From positions 1 to 64,000 of the IMG/VR virus record IMGVR_UViG_3300031227_000019: 64,000 bases of DNA; one strand, given 5' to 3'. Shown in pieces: positions 15,456-23,382 of this stretch. A program made the translations under genes and the position numbers. Origin of the DNA: a virus. Position 1 is the stretch's first letter. Each line of letters starts with the position of its first letter. The notes beneath the pieces are model-generated. The model had not been told where the DNA came from and did not search any database. It worked only from the letters and a program-made list of their open reading frames with translations.

Positions 15456-17063
15456 TTAATAGCAAGTGCCGCTGATTACTCGGAGCGTTACGCGGCTATC
15501 ATTTACCATGCTGTCCGGCACGGTATCCGCTAGAGGCTCCAAACCATCAAAAAACGAAACTTCCTCGGTTAATTTATCCACATCCACTACGTCGGCCTGC
15601 GCTGAGATCTCCACCAGCAGAATCATAGCCGTGTTCGGCGGCACGATCTTTGTCAGCAGCCGGGCGTTGTGCAACCCGATCTGATCTGTTCCGGTCGTAG
15701 CTACCTTCACTTTGACCAAATACGCATTGTTTCGTAAGACGTTTTCAATCAAAAACTGGAGTGGGTTTATGGTCGTCGGTAATTGTGCCGCTGTTGGTTC
15801 CCCAATTTTCTCGTCTCGGGTATCTAGCAAGTGTGCCAGCGTCCCGCGTCTGGCGGACTGCATGGTCTCATCGCAATCGCTCGGCGGATACCAGACCTGT
15901 TCACACTCCTCACAATCATCGACAGGCCTCAAAGCCTCCTCCACGCCTCGGGCGTGCAGTAGATCGAAGAACGCATCTACGTCAAGCGGGAACCCTCCAA
16001 GCGGCCATGTCAGTTTGGTAAAGCCGCTCGGGTCATCAGTGATAACTGTGAGCGGTACGTCTTTGTTCTCAAACACCAGTTCCGAGTAAAAACAGCTCGC
16101 CAGCCAGCCGTCGCCCATAGCGAGAGCTGACAAATCGGACGGTGTCTCTCCACGATTGAATTCATAAAATGCCAACGTGTCCGTCAGCGTGTCGCCCCGC
16201 TGCACGACATCGCCGACCTCGACGATCGGTGTCGCGTTCAGGTGGAACGAGTACGAGTGCTGGTCAGTTATGATCAACCGGTGTCGCCGGTCGACCCTGA
16301 TGTCCACAACAGTCTCCGCGGTCTCTCGCACGAGCGGTACCCCAGTCATCGCGGAGAACGCTGTCATGATCTGCCGTTTCGCCGTGCCGCCTACCATCGC
16401 GTCATACAAGGCGTTCATGATCTCTCGATAGCCAAGGCTGCTCTGCATCCTCGCACCGATCGCGTAACCGAACTGCTTATACACCGTGTCCCAGTCGAAC
16501 TCTCCGCGGAATACCCACAGCAGTGCTTCTTCATCAACTGCGATACCGTCTTCGTAAACCGTGCGTTTCGCCACGCGGACGTCGTCGAACGGGTTTGTAT
16601 TGAAAATTATGGCGTTGTCACGCAACACGTAATCGACGCCGGCCTGCCACGTCAGTGTCGGATCAGTGAAGCGATTCAGGATCAACGGCACGGTGACAAG
16701 GTCAGCCGGTCGCGGGAACGCATGATCTGGGCGGTCCTGCGGGACATCGTAAAGGTCACCGTCCCCGTAATCTGCATCGTCACCATACCGCAGCAGCGAC
16801 GTGTCGACATTGTTCCTCTCGCTCTGCCGCACATACATCGCATACCAGTTGTCGGTATGGTAAATCGGTACGGTGTAACGGCTGAGCGCGGCAATGAGCG
16901 ACAGCACGTCCAACATTGTCTGTTGCTCTACCTGAGCCTTCCCCATCACCACTGCTTTGACTTGGTCATTGCCGTTATACGTGTCCGCCCACCAGCCGCC
17001 CAACAGGGCCAGCAGGTTATTTGGTTTATCATAAACATTTGCTGGGTATGTGTACTCTGCCAT
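15456..17063 (-). CDS. Baseplate wedge-type protein
   Basis: A 535-residue protein whose ATG at 17063 overlaps the stop of the baseplate-J gene as TAATG. The N-terminal ~90 residues are helical (NNLLALLGGWWADTYNG, AQVEQQTMLDVLSLIAAL), followed by beta-rich sequence. In P2-, Mu- and T4-like baseplates the gene after gpJ/gp6 encodes the partner wedge protein (gpI/gp7), and the same order is seen here. It probably forms the arm of the baseplate wedge. No sequence motif proves this, so synteny is the main evidence. Confidence 0.6.
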   Translation of the reverse strand: MAEYTYPANVYDKPNNLLALLGGWWADTYNGNDQVKAVVMGKAQVEQQTMLDVLSLIAALSRYTVPIYHTDNWYAMYVRQSERNNVDTSLLRYGDDADYGDGDLYDVPQDRPDHAFPRPADLVTVPLILNRFTDPTLTWQAGVDYVLRDNAIIFNTNPFDDVRVAKRTVYEDGIAVDEEALLWVFRGEFDWDTVYKQFGYAIGARMQSSLGYREIMNALYDAMVGGTAKRQIMTAFSAMTGVPLVRETAETVVDIRVDRRHRLIITDQHSYSFHLNATPIVEVGDVVQRGDTLTDTLAFYEFNRGETPSDLSALAMGDGWLASCFYSELVFENKDVPLTVITDDPSGFTKLTWPLGGFPLDVDAFFDLLHARGVEEALRPVDDCEECEQVWYPPSDCDETMQSARRGTLAHLLDTRDEKIGEPTAAQLPTTINPLQFLIENVLRNNAYLVKVKVATTGTDQIGLHNARLLTKIVPPNTAMILLVEISAQADVVDVDKLTEEVSFFDGLEPLADTVPDSMVNDSRVTLRVISGTCY

Positions 17064-18703
17064 TATGAGCCTCGGTTTACGACGTTCAGTCCAATATCCT
17101 CAGCGTACAATATGAACGTGGCGGTGTTTCCCGTCACAAGTGTACTCGGAGAATCGGGCAACCATAACTCGTGCTTGTCACGGATGACAGCGCGCGTCCC
17201 GTCCGGGCGGCGAATCATCCCGTGCATGTCGACCGCACTCACGGCCATCGACCCTTCCAGGTAGTCATGGATCAGGTCAGTGATCTGCGAGGCGTATAAC
17301 ACGCCTGGGAAATCCAGATTGTTTACCATCGACGCCAGGGCCTGCTTGATCGGATCGAGATCCGGTGCCGTCTCGCCAGTGTCTTTGATGACATCGCAGT
17401 TGATCGACAAGAAGCACGGGACGCACGCCTTCACCAGCACGTCCGCCATGATATTGGCATGGTCGGCATCGACAGCGAACGCCTGGAGCTCGGTGATAAG
17501 CGGCATGGCCTGCACCGCCACGCTGTAGTCCGCGGTGTCGCCGATCGCAAGATCAACAACCGACGTAGCTGTGTCCTGGAATCGGATTACCGCCGTCTGG
17601 TAGCGGGTGTAGGCAGCCTCCACGGCAGTCTTGATGTCTGGAATGAACGAGTCGCTGCCGAGATCGTAGCCACGGTCGTCGTAGACCACCTCGAAACCGG
17701 CGATGTCCGTCGGGTCGTCCGGCCGGCGGATTTGCGAAACTTGGTAGAAGCCAGCGGCGTCATCACGATTTAACGCGAACTGCCAGACCCCGCCACCACC
17801 GAGCTTCTGAACGAGCACGCACTCTTTTCGCAATGCCACGCTCTGTGGCGTCAGTGCTGGTCTCGCGTAGATGTCGACACGGCCGCCGCCGGATACCGGG
17901 AAGATCCAATGCTGGTCACGCTCCATCTCGGGATCACCATAACCGATGATCGAGTAGTGCAGCGTGTCCGCGAGTGCGGGCAGCGACTTGAAGAGTGCGA
18001 TAATGTTCTGTCGCCCTTGCATCACCTTGGCCGGGATGCCTTCGTCAAGGCGGTTGATCAGATTCTCATTGTCTTCCGTGGCCGTGCCGCCCTGGAAGTC
18101 ATTGGACGCGTAAGCCGTGGCGAAGCGAGACGGTATCGTCTCTGGCGTGAATTTGGTGTTCTGCCGGACATTGCCGGCCTCGCCTACGTCGTTGGCCGTG
18201 ATAGGCACGGTGAACTCGTATGACCCGTCACCGCGAGGTTCCAGCGTCCGCTGGTCGAAGCTGGAGGCCGGGGAGCCGGGCGGGTTGGCTACGATCGGAT
18301 AGTCCACCGTAAAGTTCTGCCCGTTCGCGGTATAGGTCGAGTTGGCAGAGATTACGACGCTCGTGCTGCCCTCGTATACCAGGGTCATCTCACCCTTCGC
18401 GCGGGTGCCGATCTTTCGCTCGATCATGAAGTTCGACAGCACGTCGTCGACAAGATCGTCGTCGGCCAGCGTGGGATTCTCATTGAGCACGAGCAAGCTA
18501 CGCGCATCCAGCACGTTGTTGACTTCCGTCTGATTGACGCCACCGGAGATGCCGCCAGCCATAAATGCGACAATATCGTGGATTACGCCACGAGACAGTT
18601 CGACTTCCGGGTAGCGCTCTTGAATGAGCTCAGAGAGCTCAGCTTGCGCCTGCGTAACAACGTCCGGGTCGAGTTGTGAAATGTCTGTTACTTTGAGACC
18701 CAT
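17063..18703 (-). CDS. Baseplate J-like wedge protein (gpJ/gp6 type)
   Basis: A 546-residue protein. I choose the ATG at 18703 (MGLKVTDISQLDP), which has GGAGGG about eight bases upstream, rather than a GTG at 18718. The N-terminus matches the baseplate-J pattern: a helical segment with ELIQERYPEVELSRG, then a beta region with KGEMTLVYEGSTSVVIS and ANSTYTANGQNFTV, followed by GEAGNVRQNTKF. In the family this protein dimerises to build the inner baseplate ring and contacts a gp25-like protein, whose probable gene lies immediately upstream. The C-terminal 150 residues are helix-rich with an HDYLEGSMAVSAVDMHG segment. Confidence 0.85.
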   Translation of the reverse strand: MGLKVTDISQLDPDVVTQAQAELSELIQERYPEVELSRGVIHDIVAFMAGGISGGVNQTEVNNVLDARSLLVLNENPTLADDDLVDDVLSNFMIERKIGTRAKGEMTLVYEGSTSVVISANSTYTANGQNFTVDYPIVANPPGSPASSFDQRTLEPRGDGSYEFTVPITANDVGEAGNVRQNTKFTPETIPSRFATAYASNDFQGGTATEDNENLINRLDEGIPAKVMQGRQNIIALFKSLPALADTLHYSIIGYGDPEMERDQHWIFPVSGGGRVDIYARPALTPQSVALRKECVLVQKLGGGGVWQFALNRDDAAGFYQVSQIRRPDDPTDIAGFEVVYDDRGYDLGSDSFIPDIKTAVEAAYTRYQTAVIRFQDTATSVVDLAIGDTADYSVAVQAMPLITELQAFAVDADHANIMADVLVKACVPCFLSINCDVIKDTGETAPDLDPIKQALASMVNNLDFPGVLYASQITDLIHDYLEGSMAVSAVDMHGMIRRPDGTRAVIRDKHELWLPDSPSTLVTGNTATFILYAEDIGLNVVNRGS

Positions 18704-18718
18704 CCCTGGTCCCTCCAC

Positions 18719-19201
18719 CTAGTTAAGCTCCACGGGTGTGATAGCAATTGGTAAGATCACCTCTCGCTGATCACCCGCCTGTGACGTAATGACAACATAC
18801 AACTGCAAAAACCCGTCCAGCAGTGCAATCTGGTCGAGCACGGCACTGGTAAACCGATCTTCGGGATTCCATGTGTCGTCCTCTTCGTTAATCAAATTCT
18901 GCCGCACTCGGACGGCGGCGAAGTTGAACTGCGCCCGCACGTCTGCTTCATGCCGCAGTCCACCGCGTTTCGCGACTGTCAGAAAATTACTGCCTCGCGT
19001 GGCCAGATGGTAACCCATCGAGCCGAGCGGGGTCATAAATTCCAGGAGCCAGCGTTGTGCCAGCTTCTGCACGCCCGTGCAAACCGCCCCGGCAATATCG
19101 GGGCCGAATAACGTCTGATCGAGTAACACCTCTCCGCTGCTGGTAGCGCCGCGGATGGCGATAACATCGAATTTTCGTCCAACATATTGACTTGCAGACA
19201 T
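18719..19201 (-). CDS. gp25-like baseplate wedge protein (probable)
   Basis: A 160-residue protein starting MSASQYVGRKFDVIAIRG. The stretch AVCTGVQKLAQRWLLEFMTPLGSMGYHL (quoted here in outline: GVQKLAQRWLLEF then TPLGSMGY) resembles the region of gp25-like proteins that positions a helix and a buried conserved loop in the wedge core. It is encoded immediately before the J-like protein, the standard order in contractile injection systems. The classical gp25 Glu-Pro-Arg core is not obvious, so the call rests on length, order and partial pattern. Its ATG follows the upstream TAA directly. Confidence 0.55.
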   Translation of the reverse strand: MSASQYVGRKFDVIAIRGATSSGEVLLDQTLFGPDIAGAVCTGVQKLAQRWLLEFMTPLGSMGYHLATRGSNFLTVAKRGGLRHEADVRAQFNFAAVRVRQNLINEEDDTWNPEDRFTSAVLDQIALLDGFLQLYVVITSQAGDQREVILPIAITPVELN

Positions 19202-19675
19202 TTATTGCTCCCCGCCAACAGCTCCTGTGGCGATGATGTCTCCGGCTTCTTTTCGAGTCGCCTCTAACGCCATGCCGTGGTGCTGCCCGTAACGCCTACC
19301 GTGTGCGTGACAAATACATCTGCAAATCGTAGCGTGCCGGTGTCGGAACGCTCGCTCCTCACCTGCATTGTAGTCCAACTGCATCTTAACACTGACCACG
19401 TCGCCTGTCGTCCCCGGCTCCGTGGCGGACTTCATGATTTCCTCATAAGCCGTATTGAGCTCTTCTCGCTCAAAACTCGGCTTGTGCAGCGATTCGATCT
19501 TGTGCAGATCCCCCGCGAAGTCTGACGGGATCTGCCACTGCCGCTGCTCCTCTGCCAACAATGCCTTGTAAAGGATGCCAGCCTGCGCCATGAGATCGTC
19601 GATCCGCTGATTGAACACGGGGGCAACGATGCCCTTTTTCTGACCCTTTCGGCCTCCAGCTGGTCTATTTGGCAT
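19202..19675 (-). CDS. Unknown 157-residue protein in baseplate cluster
   Basis: It starts MPNRPAGGRKGQKKGIVAPV, a basic N-terminus, followed by a helical region (residues about 25-75). The C-terminal part holds a Cys/His-rich stretch, RHRHATICRCICHAHGRRYG, which could bind a metal. I recognise no family. It is encoded two bases after the sigma-like gene and directly before the gp25-like gene. The basic tail and Cys/His cluster leave open a nucleic-acid-related role with the sigma-like protein as well as a baseplate role. Confidence 0.6.
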   Translation of the reverse strand: MPNRPAGGRKGQKKGIVAPVFNQRIDDLMAQAGILYKALLAEEQRQWQIPSDFAGDLHKIESLHKPSFEREELNTAYEEIMKSATEPGTTGDVVSVKMQLDYNAGEERAFRHRHATICRCICHAHGRRYGQHHGMALEATRKEAGDIIATGAVGGEQ

Positions 19676-19677
19676 GA

Positions 19678-20469
19678 TTACACCCCGTGCCGTTCATCGA
19701 GTTGCTCCTGAATCCGTGCTTTCCGCTGACTCACGGCTCCAGGTGAGATTCCGAGCCGCTCTGCGATTTCTCTGTTCTCCAGCACAGGGGAATTATGCTT
19801 ACCCAGTGTGAAATCCAAAACCGCTTGATCAACAGGTCCAAGGTCCTGGTATACCATTTCTTCCCACATAACTCCAGCCACATCTGTGCCAGGAACCGTA
19901 GAAGCCGGTGAGTAAGGGGCTCCGGTCTCGTCTGTCAGCGAGCCAGTATTGACCCCGGGCTGCGCCTGCCGAACGTAGCCGATACGCTTCAATGATAGCC
20001 CCGTACTGGCGGCAATCTCCGCGTCACTCGGGTCACGCCCCAGATCCTCGCGTAGTCGCTCCTCGTCATCGACCAAATGCTGCCGATCGAGTATGACACC
20101 CTCCGGGATGCCGATAATCTGCCTGGATTTCCCCTGAACTCGTTGCAATCCGCGGAGTTGCGACAGCAGATGCGTCTTCATCGTGCCCTGCTGTGGGTCA
20201 TACGAATCGAAGGCCCGCAATGCCATGAGTCTTGCTTGACTCTTCGCATGTGGGCCGCCGGTTGGGGCGTACGAGTGGACTGCGGTGCTCAGGATCGGAT
20301 CAACCGCTCGCAGCAACGCACCCCGCGTGGTGGCGTCTGGTTTCTTCTGCCACGCCGTAAATGCTTCCGTGTAGGGTTGTTCCATCCGCTGGTTCGCCGA
20401 AGCACCGCCACCGAACGGCATAGTGTCATCCAGCACGGATTTCGGCCTGTTTTTATATTCAGTCGGCAT
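19678..20469 (-). CDS. Sigma-70-family-like factor (phage-encoded)
   Basis: A 263-residue protein from the ATG at 20469 (MPTEYKNRPKSVLDD). Three segments match sigma architecture in order. A region-2-like part has FDSYDPQQGTMKTHLLSQLRG followed by a basic QRVQGKSR. A region-3-like helix bundle has RLREDLGRDPSDAEIAASTG. A C-terminal region-4-like helix-turn-helix has ENREIAERLGISPGAVSQR. This is the layout of group-3/4 sigma factors, which direct core polymerase to promoters. It lies between the hub-like gene and baseplate genes, an unusual site. It may program the phage polymerase at 61815-54228 or the host core for late promoters; the sequence does not say which. Region 2 is weaker than in bacterial sigmas, so a sigma-derived anti-sigma or structural protein is not excluded. 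Confidence 0.75.
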   Translation of the reverse strand: MPTEYKNRPKSVLDDTMPFGGGASANQRMEQPYTEAFTAWQKKPDATTRGALLRAVDPILSTAVHSYAPTGGPHAKSQARLMALRAFDSYDPQQGTMKTHLLSQLRGLQRVQGKSRQIIGIPEGVILDRQHLVDDEERLREDLGRDPSDAEIAASTGLSLKRIGYVRQAQPGVNTGSLTDETGAPYSPASTVPGTDVAGVMWEEMVYQDLGPVDQAVLDFTLGKHNSPVLENREIAERLGISPGAVSQRKARIQEQLDERHGV

Positions 20470-20470
20470 A

Positions 20471-22096
20471 TTAAGTCTCCTCCGGTGCCACTTGCGGTAC
20501 CATCGTACCACCTACCCACTTATTCACGTAAAGCGGCGGACCCGCCACGGACGTCTGCGGTTCTGTGTTTTCCTGCTCCGTTCGGATATGAGCAAGCGTG
20601 AAGGCCGTTCCAGCCTTCTGGCTCTCTGAGTTGATCAGATAGGATACTTGCATCACGGTGCCGTAGATGTCCTCTACGAGGTCGTCCTGCTGGATATTCC
20701 TGGCTCCCCCCGCTTTTACCAGCACATTGGAACCCGGGCAGATGTCGAATCGTAGTTTACCCGACAGCTCACCGATGCGTCCCTTCAATGATTCTAACAC
20801 AAACCACTGATGGGCGTAAGCGCTCATCACGCCCTTCTGCGCCACTTGATCGGCCAATATGTCATTGGCGGGGAATTGTGGCTTACCCGTGACCTCGTCA
20901 ACGCTGGTGCCGATCGGATCACCCTCAACCCCCTGCGACGTTGCTGAAAAGACGTAAGGTATGACAGAGTCAGCCAGCCACTTCGGTGCAGATTTAAGCA
21001 GCACGACGCCCTTTTTTTGTCCGTCTGGCTGATACCACCCAGCGCAGCCGCCACGATCCAGCTTCATCGCACCACGATTCATGTCCCAGCCAGACATTGA
21101 CATGACTGGATGCGTAATGCCAACCGCCCTGAGCACCTGATGCAGCTGGGCGTTCAAATCTGACTGCACGTAATCTTCAGTACCGATTACCGCCCACGGC
21201 TCACCTTGCAGGCCGCCGGCGAATGGGACGATCAGACAGTCCTCGACACGTGGAATCACCGAGAAAAAATATGACGGGGCATATTCGCCTACCAGTTTTC
21301 CCCAAAGCGTAGTATTGGTAAAATTCTGGTTAGTCTCATTGAGCAACGCTTGCGCCAGTCCATGCTGAATCACTGCACCGTTGGACCCATTGAGGTCCAC
21401 CGCCAGCGGGGCGTCGGGATCGACAATGATTCGTGTCAACGCATCTTTGCTATTATCGTCACCGCCGCCGGGCTGCCCGCCAAGCAGGCTCACCTCGAAC
21501 GGATCATCATCCGTTATGGCCATCATCCACGGCTTCAGCGTGTTTGTCCACAGATCATCCTGGAATGTTGCCACCAACGAATCGTCAACGATGGGAATCC
21601 AGGTTGGGTTACCGCCGGCGCCTTCGTCGTCGCCTCGCCCCAGTGCCCTATAGGCCGCGGGGTACGTGTAGTCAGATGGGTTACCAGGGTGTGACGATGC
21701 GGAGATCGCCGACGTGTAATTGAGGTCACCGAGCCAGTGAAGCATGTTGATCGTAAAGTGAGCACCTTCATAACCCCGCCGCCAGCCGGTTCCGACAATT
21801 TTACCTTCAAAGATCTTCATCCGCACCTGATCCGGTACCCCGGGCTCGGCACTCTCCACCTGCGTGACAGTTGCCGTCAGGAAAACCTCGATCTTCTGTT
21901 GTTGCTTCAGGCTACTGATAGCAGAATGAATCGTGGCTGGATTTCCCGTCGCCACGTTACGACCAACAGCAACCAGTAGCGACGCCGTCGGGATGCTGTT
22001 CATCGCCCACGAGGATGCGTACTGCACCACGTCGTCGAACAGAAAGCCCGCGACTTCGGCTTCAACCTTCAGTTTTATTACAGCAAAAGGTGGCAT
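20471..22096 (-). CDS. Baseplate hub-like protein
   Basis: A 541-residue protein. I choose the ATG at 22096 (MPPFAVIKLKVEAEVAGFLF), which overlaps the upstream stop as TAATG. The first 140 residues contain SWAMNSIPTASLLVAVGR, a segment QKIEVFLTATV and FEGKIVGTGWRRGYEGAHFTI. This order (strand, charged loop, then F-G-x-V-x-G-W-R and a THWL-like LHWLGDL) resembles gpD/gp27-type hub proteins, which form the ring above the spike. The remaining ~350 residues are unfamiliar. It lies downstream of the tape measure gene, where hub genes are usual. Confidence 0.6.
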   Translation of the reverse strand: MPPFAVIKLKVEAEVAGFLFDDVVQYASSWAMNSIPTASLLVAVGRNVATGNPATIHSAISSLKQQQKIEVFLTATVTQVESAEPGVPDQVRMKIFEGKIVGTGWRRGYEGAHFTINMLHWLGDLNYTSAISASSHPGNPSDYTYPAAYRALGRGDDEGAGGNPTWIPIVDDSLVATFQDDLWTNTLKPWMMAITDDDPFEVSLLGGQPGGGDDNSKDALTRIIVDPDAPLAVDLNGSNGAVIQHGLAQALLNETNQNFTNTTLWGKLVGEYAPSYFFSVIPRVEDCLIVPFAGGLQGEPWAVIGTEDYVQSDLNAQLHQVLRAVGITHPVMSMSGWDMNRGAMKLDRGGCAGWYQPDGQKKGVVLLKSAPKWLADSVIPYVFSATSQGVEGDPIGTSVDEVTGKPQFPANDILADQVAQKGVMSAYAHQWFVLESLKGRIGELSGKLRFDICPGSNVLVKAGGARNIQQDDLVEDIYGTVMQVSYLINSESQKAGTAFTLAHIRTEQENTEPQTSVAGPPLYVNKWVGGTMVPQVAPEET

Positions 22097-22890
22097 TACA
22101 CGTCCTGTGGCATTGTGTTGACACGGTCTACCAGTGCGAGTAGCAACGCACCGTAACGATAAGCGGCAAGCGGGTTGGACACCCACGTACGCTTCCACGT
22201 AGCAACAGGCTCCACGGCGTTCATCGGGAACAAGGCCTGAAGGCCGTCATCGCCCAAAACTGTTTCCACGCGGCCTAGCATCTGTCCAATGTCGTCAATA
22301 GGTTGGCCGATCGATTCGATGGTCCAACGCGTGGATACTGGGGCCTCCTTGATGCGAACACTGAGATTCGAGCCCGGCAACGCGTAACTCGGGGACATCC
22401 CGCCAGCATAAGTCAACGGATGCACCACGGAATCCGCGGCAGGCGTTCGCTTGTCTATCCGCAGCGTGTCGGCGGTCAGCACCGTGACGTCCCACAGTTG
22501 CCGGAGAATGTAGTTACCGGATGACACGATATGATTGCCAGTCACATAGATGGTCTCGCCAGTGCCGTTGATTTGTGATACGTCAGTCTTGAAAATATCA
22601 CTGAAGAACGTCTCGTCATCCACCAACGGTAAGTACGTCACACGAGGATCGTAATCCGTCACGAACTCTGCCATCTCGGTCGAATGGATTATGGACAGCA
22701 GTTGCCGCACACGGTAATTCAAGAACACGCGATCTGGCTGCGTGCCAAACAAATGCGAGTACACCTTCGATAATGACGAGTTGAGTCTGCGCGGAACGAA
22801 ATTCTCGGGTATGTACTCTTCACCGTAGTAATCAGGTGCATAACCGTCGCGTGTGCGATTCATCAAAAGTGTGCGAACATGATTGATCAT
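22096..22890 (-). CDS. Tail/baseplate protein of unknown role
   Basis: A 264-residue protein starting MINHVRTLLMNRTRDGYAPD. The first 90 residues are helical and the middle is beta-rich, with ETIYVTGNHIVSSGNYILR. It has no recognised family. Its position between the tube-like protein and the hub-like protein suggests a hub or distal-tail component. Its stop overlaps the hub gene start (TAATG). Confidence 0.6.
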   Translation of the reverse strand: MINHVRTLLMNRTRDGYAPDYYGEEYIPENFVPRRLNSSLSKVYSHLFGTQPDRVFLNYRVRQLLSIIHSTEMAEFVTDYDPRVTYLPLVDDETFFSDIFKTDVSQINGTGETIYVTGNHIVSSGNYILRQLWDVTVLTADTLRIDKRTPAADSVVHPLTYAGGMSPSYALPGSNLSVRIKEAPVSTRWTIESIGQPIDDIGQMLGRVETVLGDDGLQALFPMNAVEPVATWKRTWVSNPLAAYRYGALLLALVDRVNTMPQDV

Positions 22891-22910
22891 CTCAAATCTC
22901 CAAACGTATA

Positions 22911-23381
22911 TTAAGCCCCGGGGAACGAATTAAAGCGAAGCGCCCACTGTGCGAGCTGCCGCTCTGAATCGGCAACGTCGACATTCGTCCCAGTCAGGAA
23001 ACCACGATACGGGTCGTCTCCGAAGCTCACAGTGACAGGGCCACCCTTCTCGGATAGCCGGTTAGCCATATACGATTTCAAAATTGTATTGATTCCATTA
23101 TCGCCCACGCACGCGGTACCGAAGGCCACGCCGCTTATCCGCAGCTCGCCTATGCGATCTCCGAAAACGTAGACGTAGATTGTTTCATTCAGCGTGTGCA
23201 GGAACTGGAAGTTCCCTGACTCCACGATAGCGGCCTGCGTCACGATCAGGTTCGTTGATTCTCCGGGTTTAATACCCATGTCCTCAACTTGAATCGTAAA
23301 CGGCAGTGTGCCATCGACAGTATGCGACTGGCTCTGAATCCGCTTTACGCTGCCTCGTTTATGTGCAAAGAAAACAGCCAT
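22911..23381 (-). CDS. Tail-tube-like/baseplate adaptor protein
   Basis: A 156-residue beta-rich protein. Features include an N-terminal VDGTLPFTIQVEDMGIKPGE, the strand IYVYVFGDRIGELRISGVAFG, a helix ILKSYMANRLSEKG and a final WALRFNSFPG. The fold pattern (long beta hairpins, one helix, C-terminal strand) is typical of tail-tube and tube-initiator proteins. It is encoded immediately after the tape measure gene, where T4 gp48/gp54-like or P2-type tube adaptors are found. Assignment is by pattern and position. Confidence 0.55.
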   Translation of the reverse strand: MAVFFAHKRGSVKRIQSQSHTVDGTLPFTIQVEDMGIKPGESTNLIVTQAAIVESGNFQFLHTLNETIYVYVFGDRIGELRISGVAFGTACVGDNGINTILKSYMANRLSEKGGPVTVSFGDDPYRGFLTGTNVDVADSERQLAQWALRFNSFPGA

Positions 23382-23382
23382 G

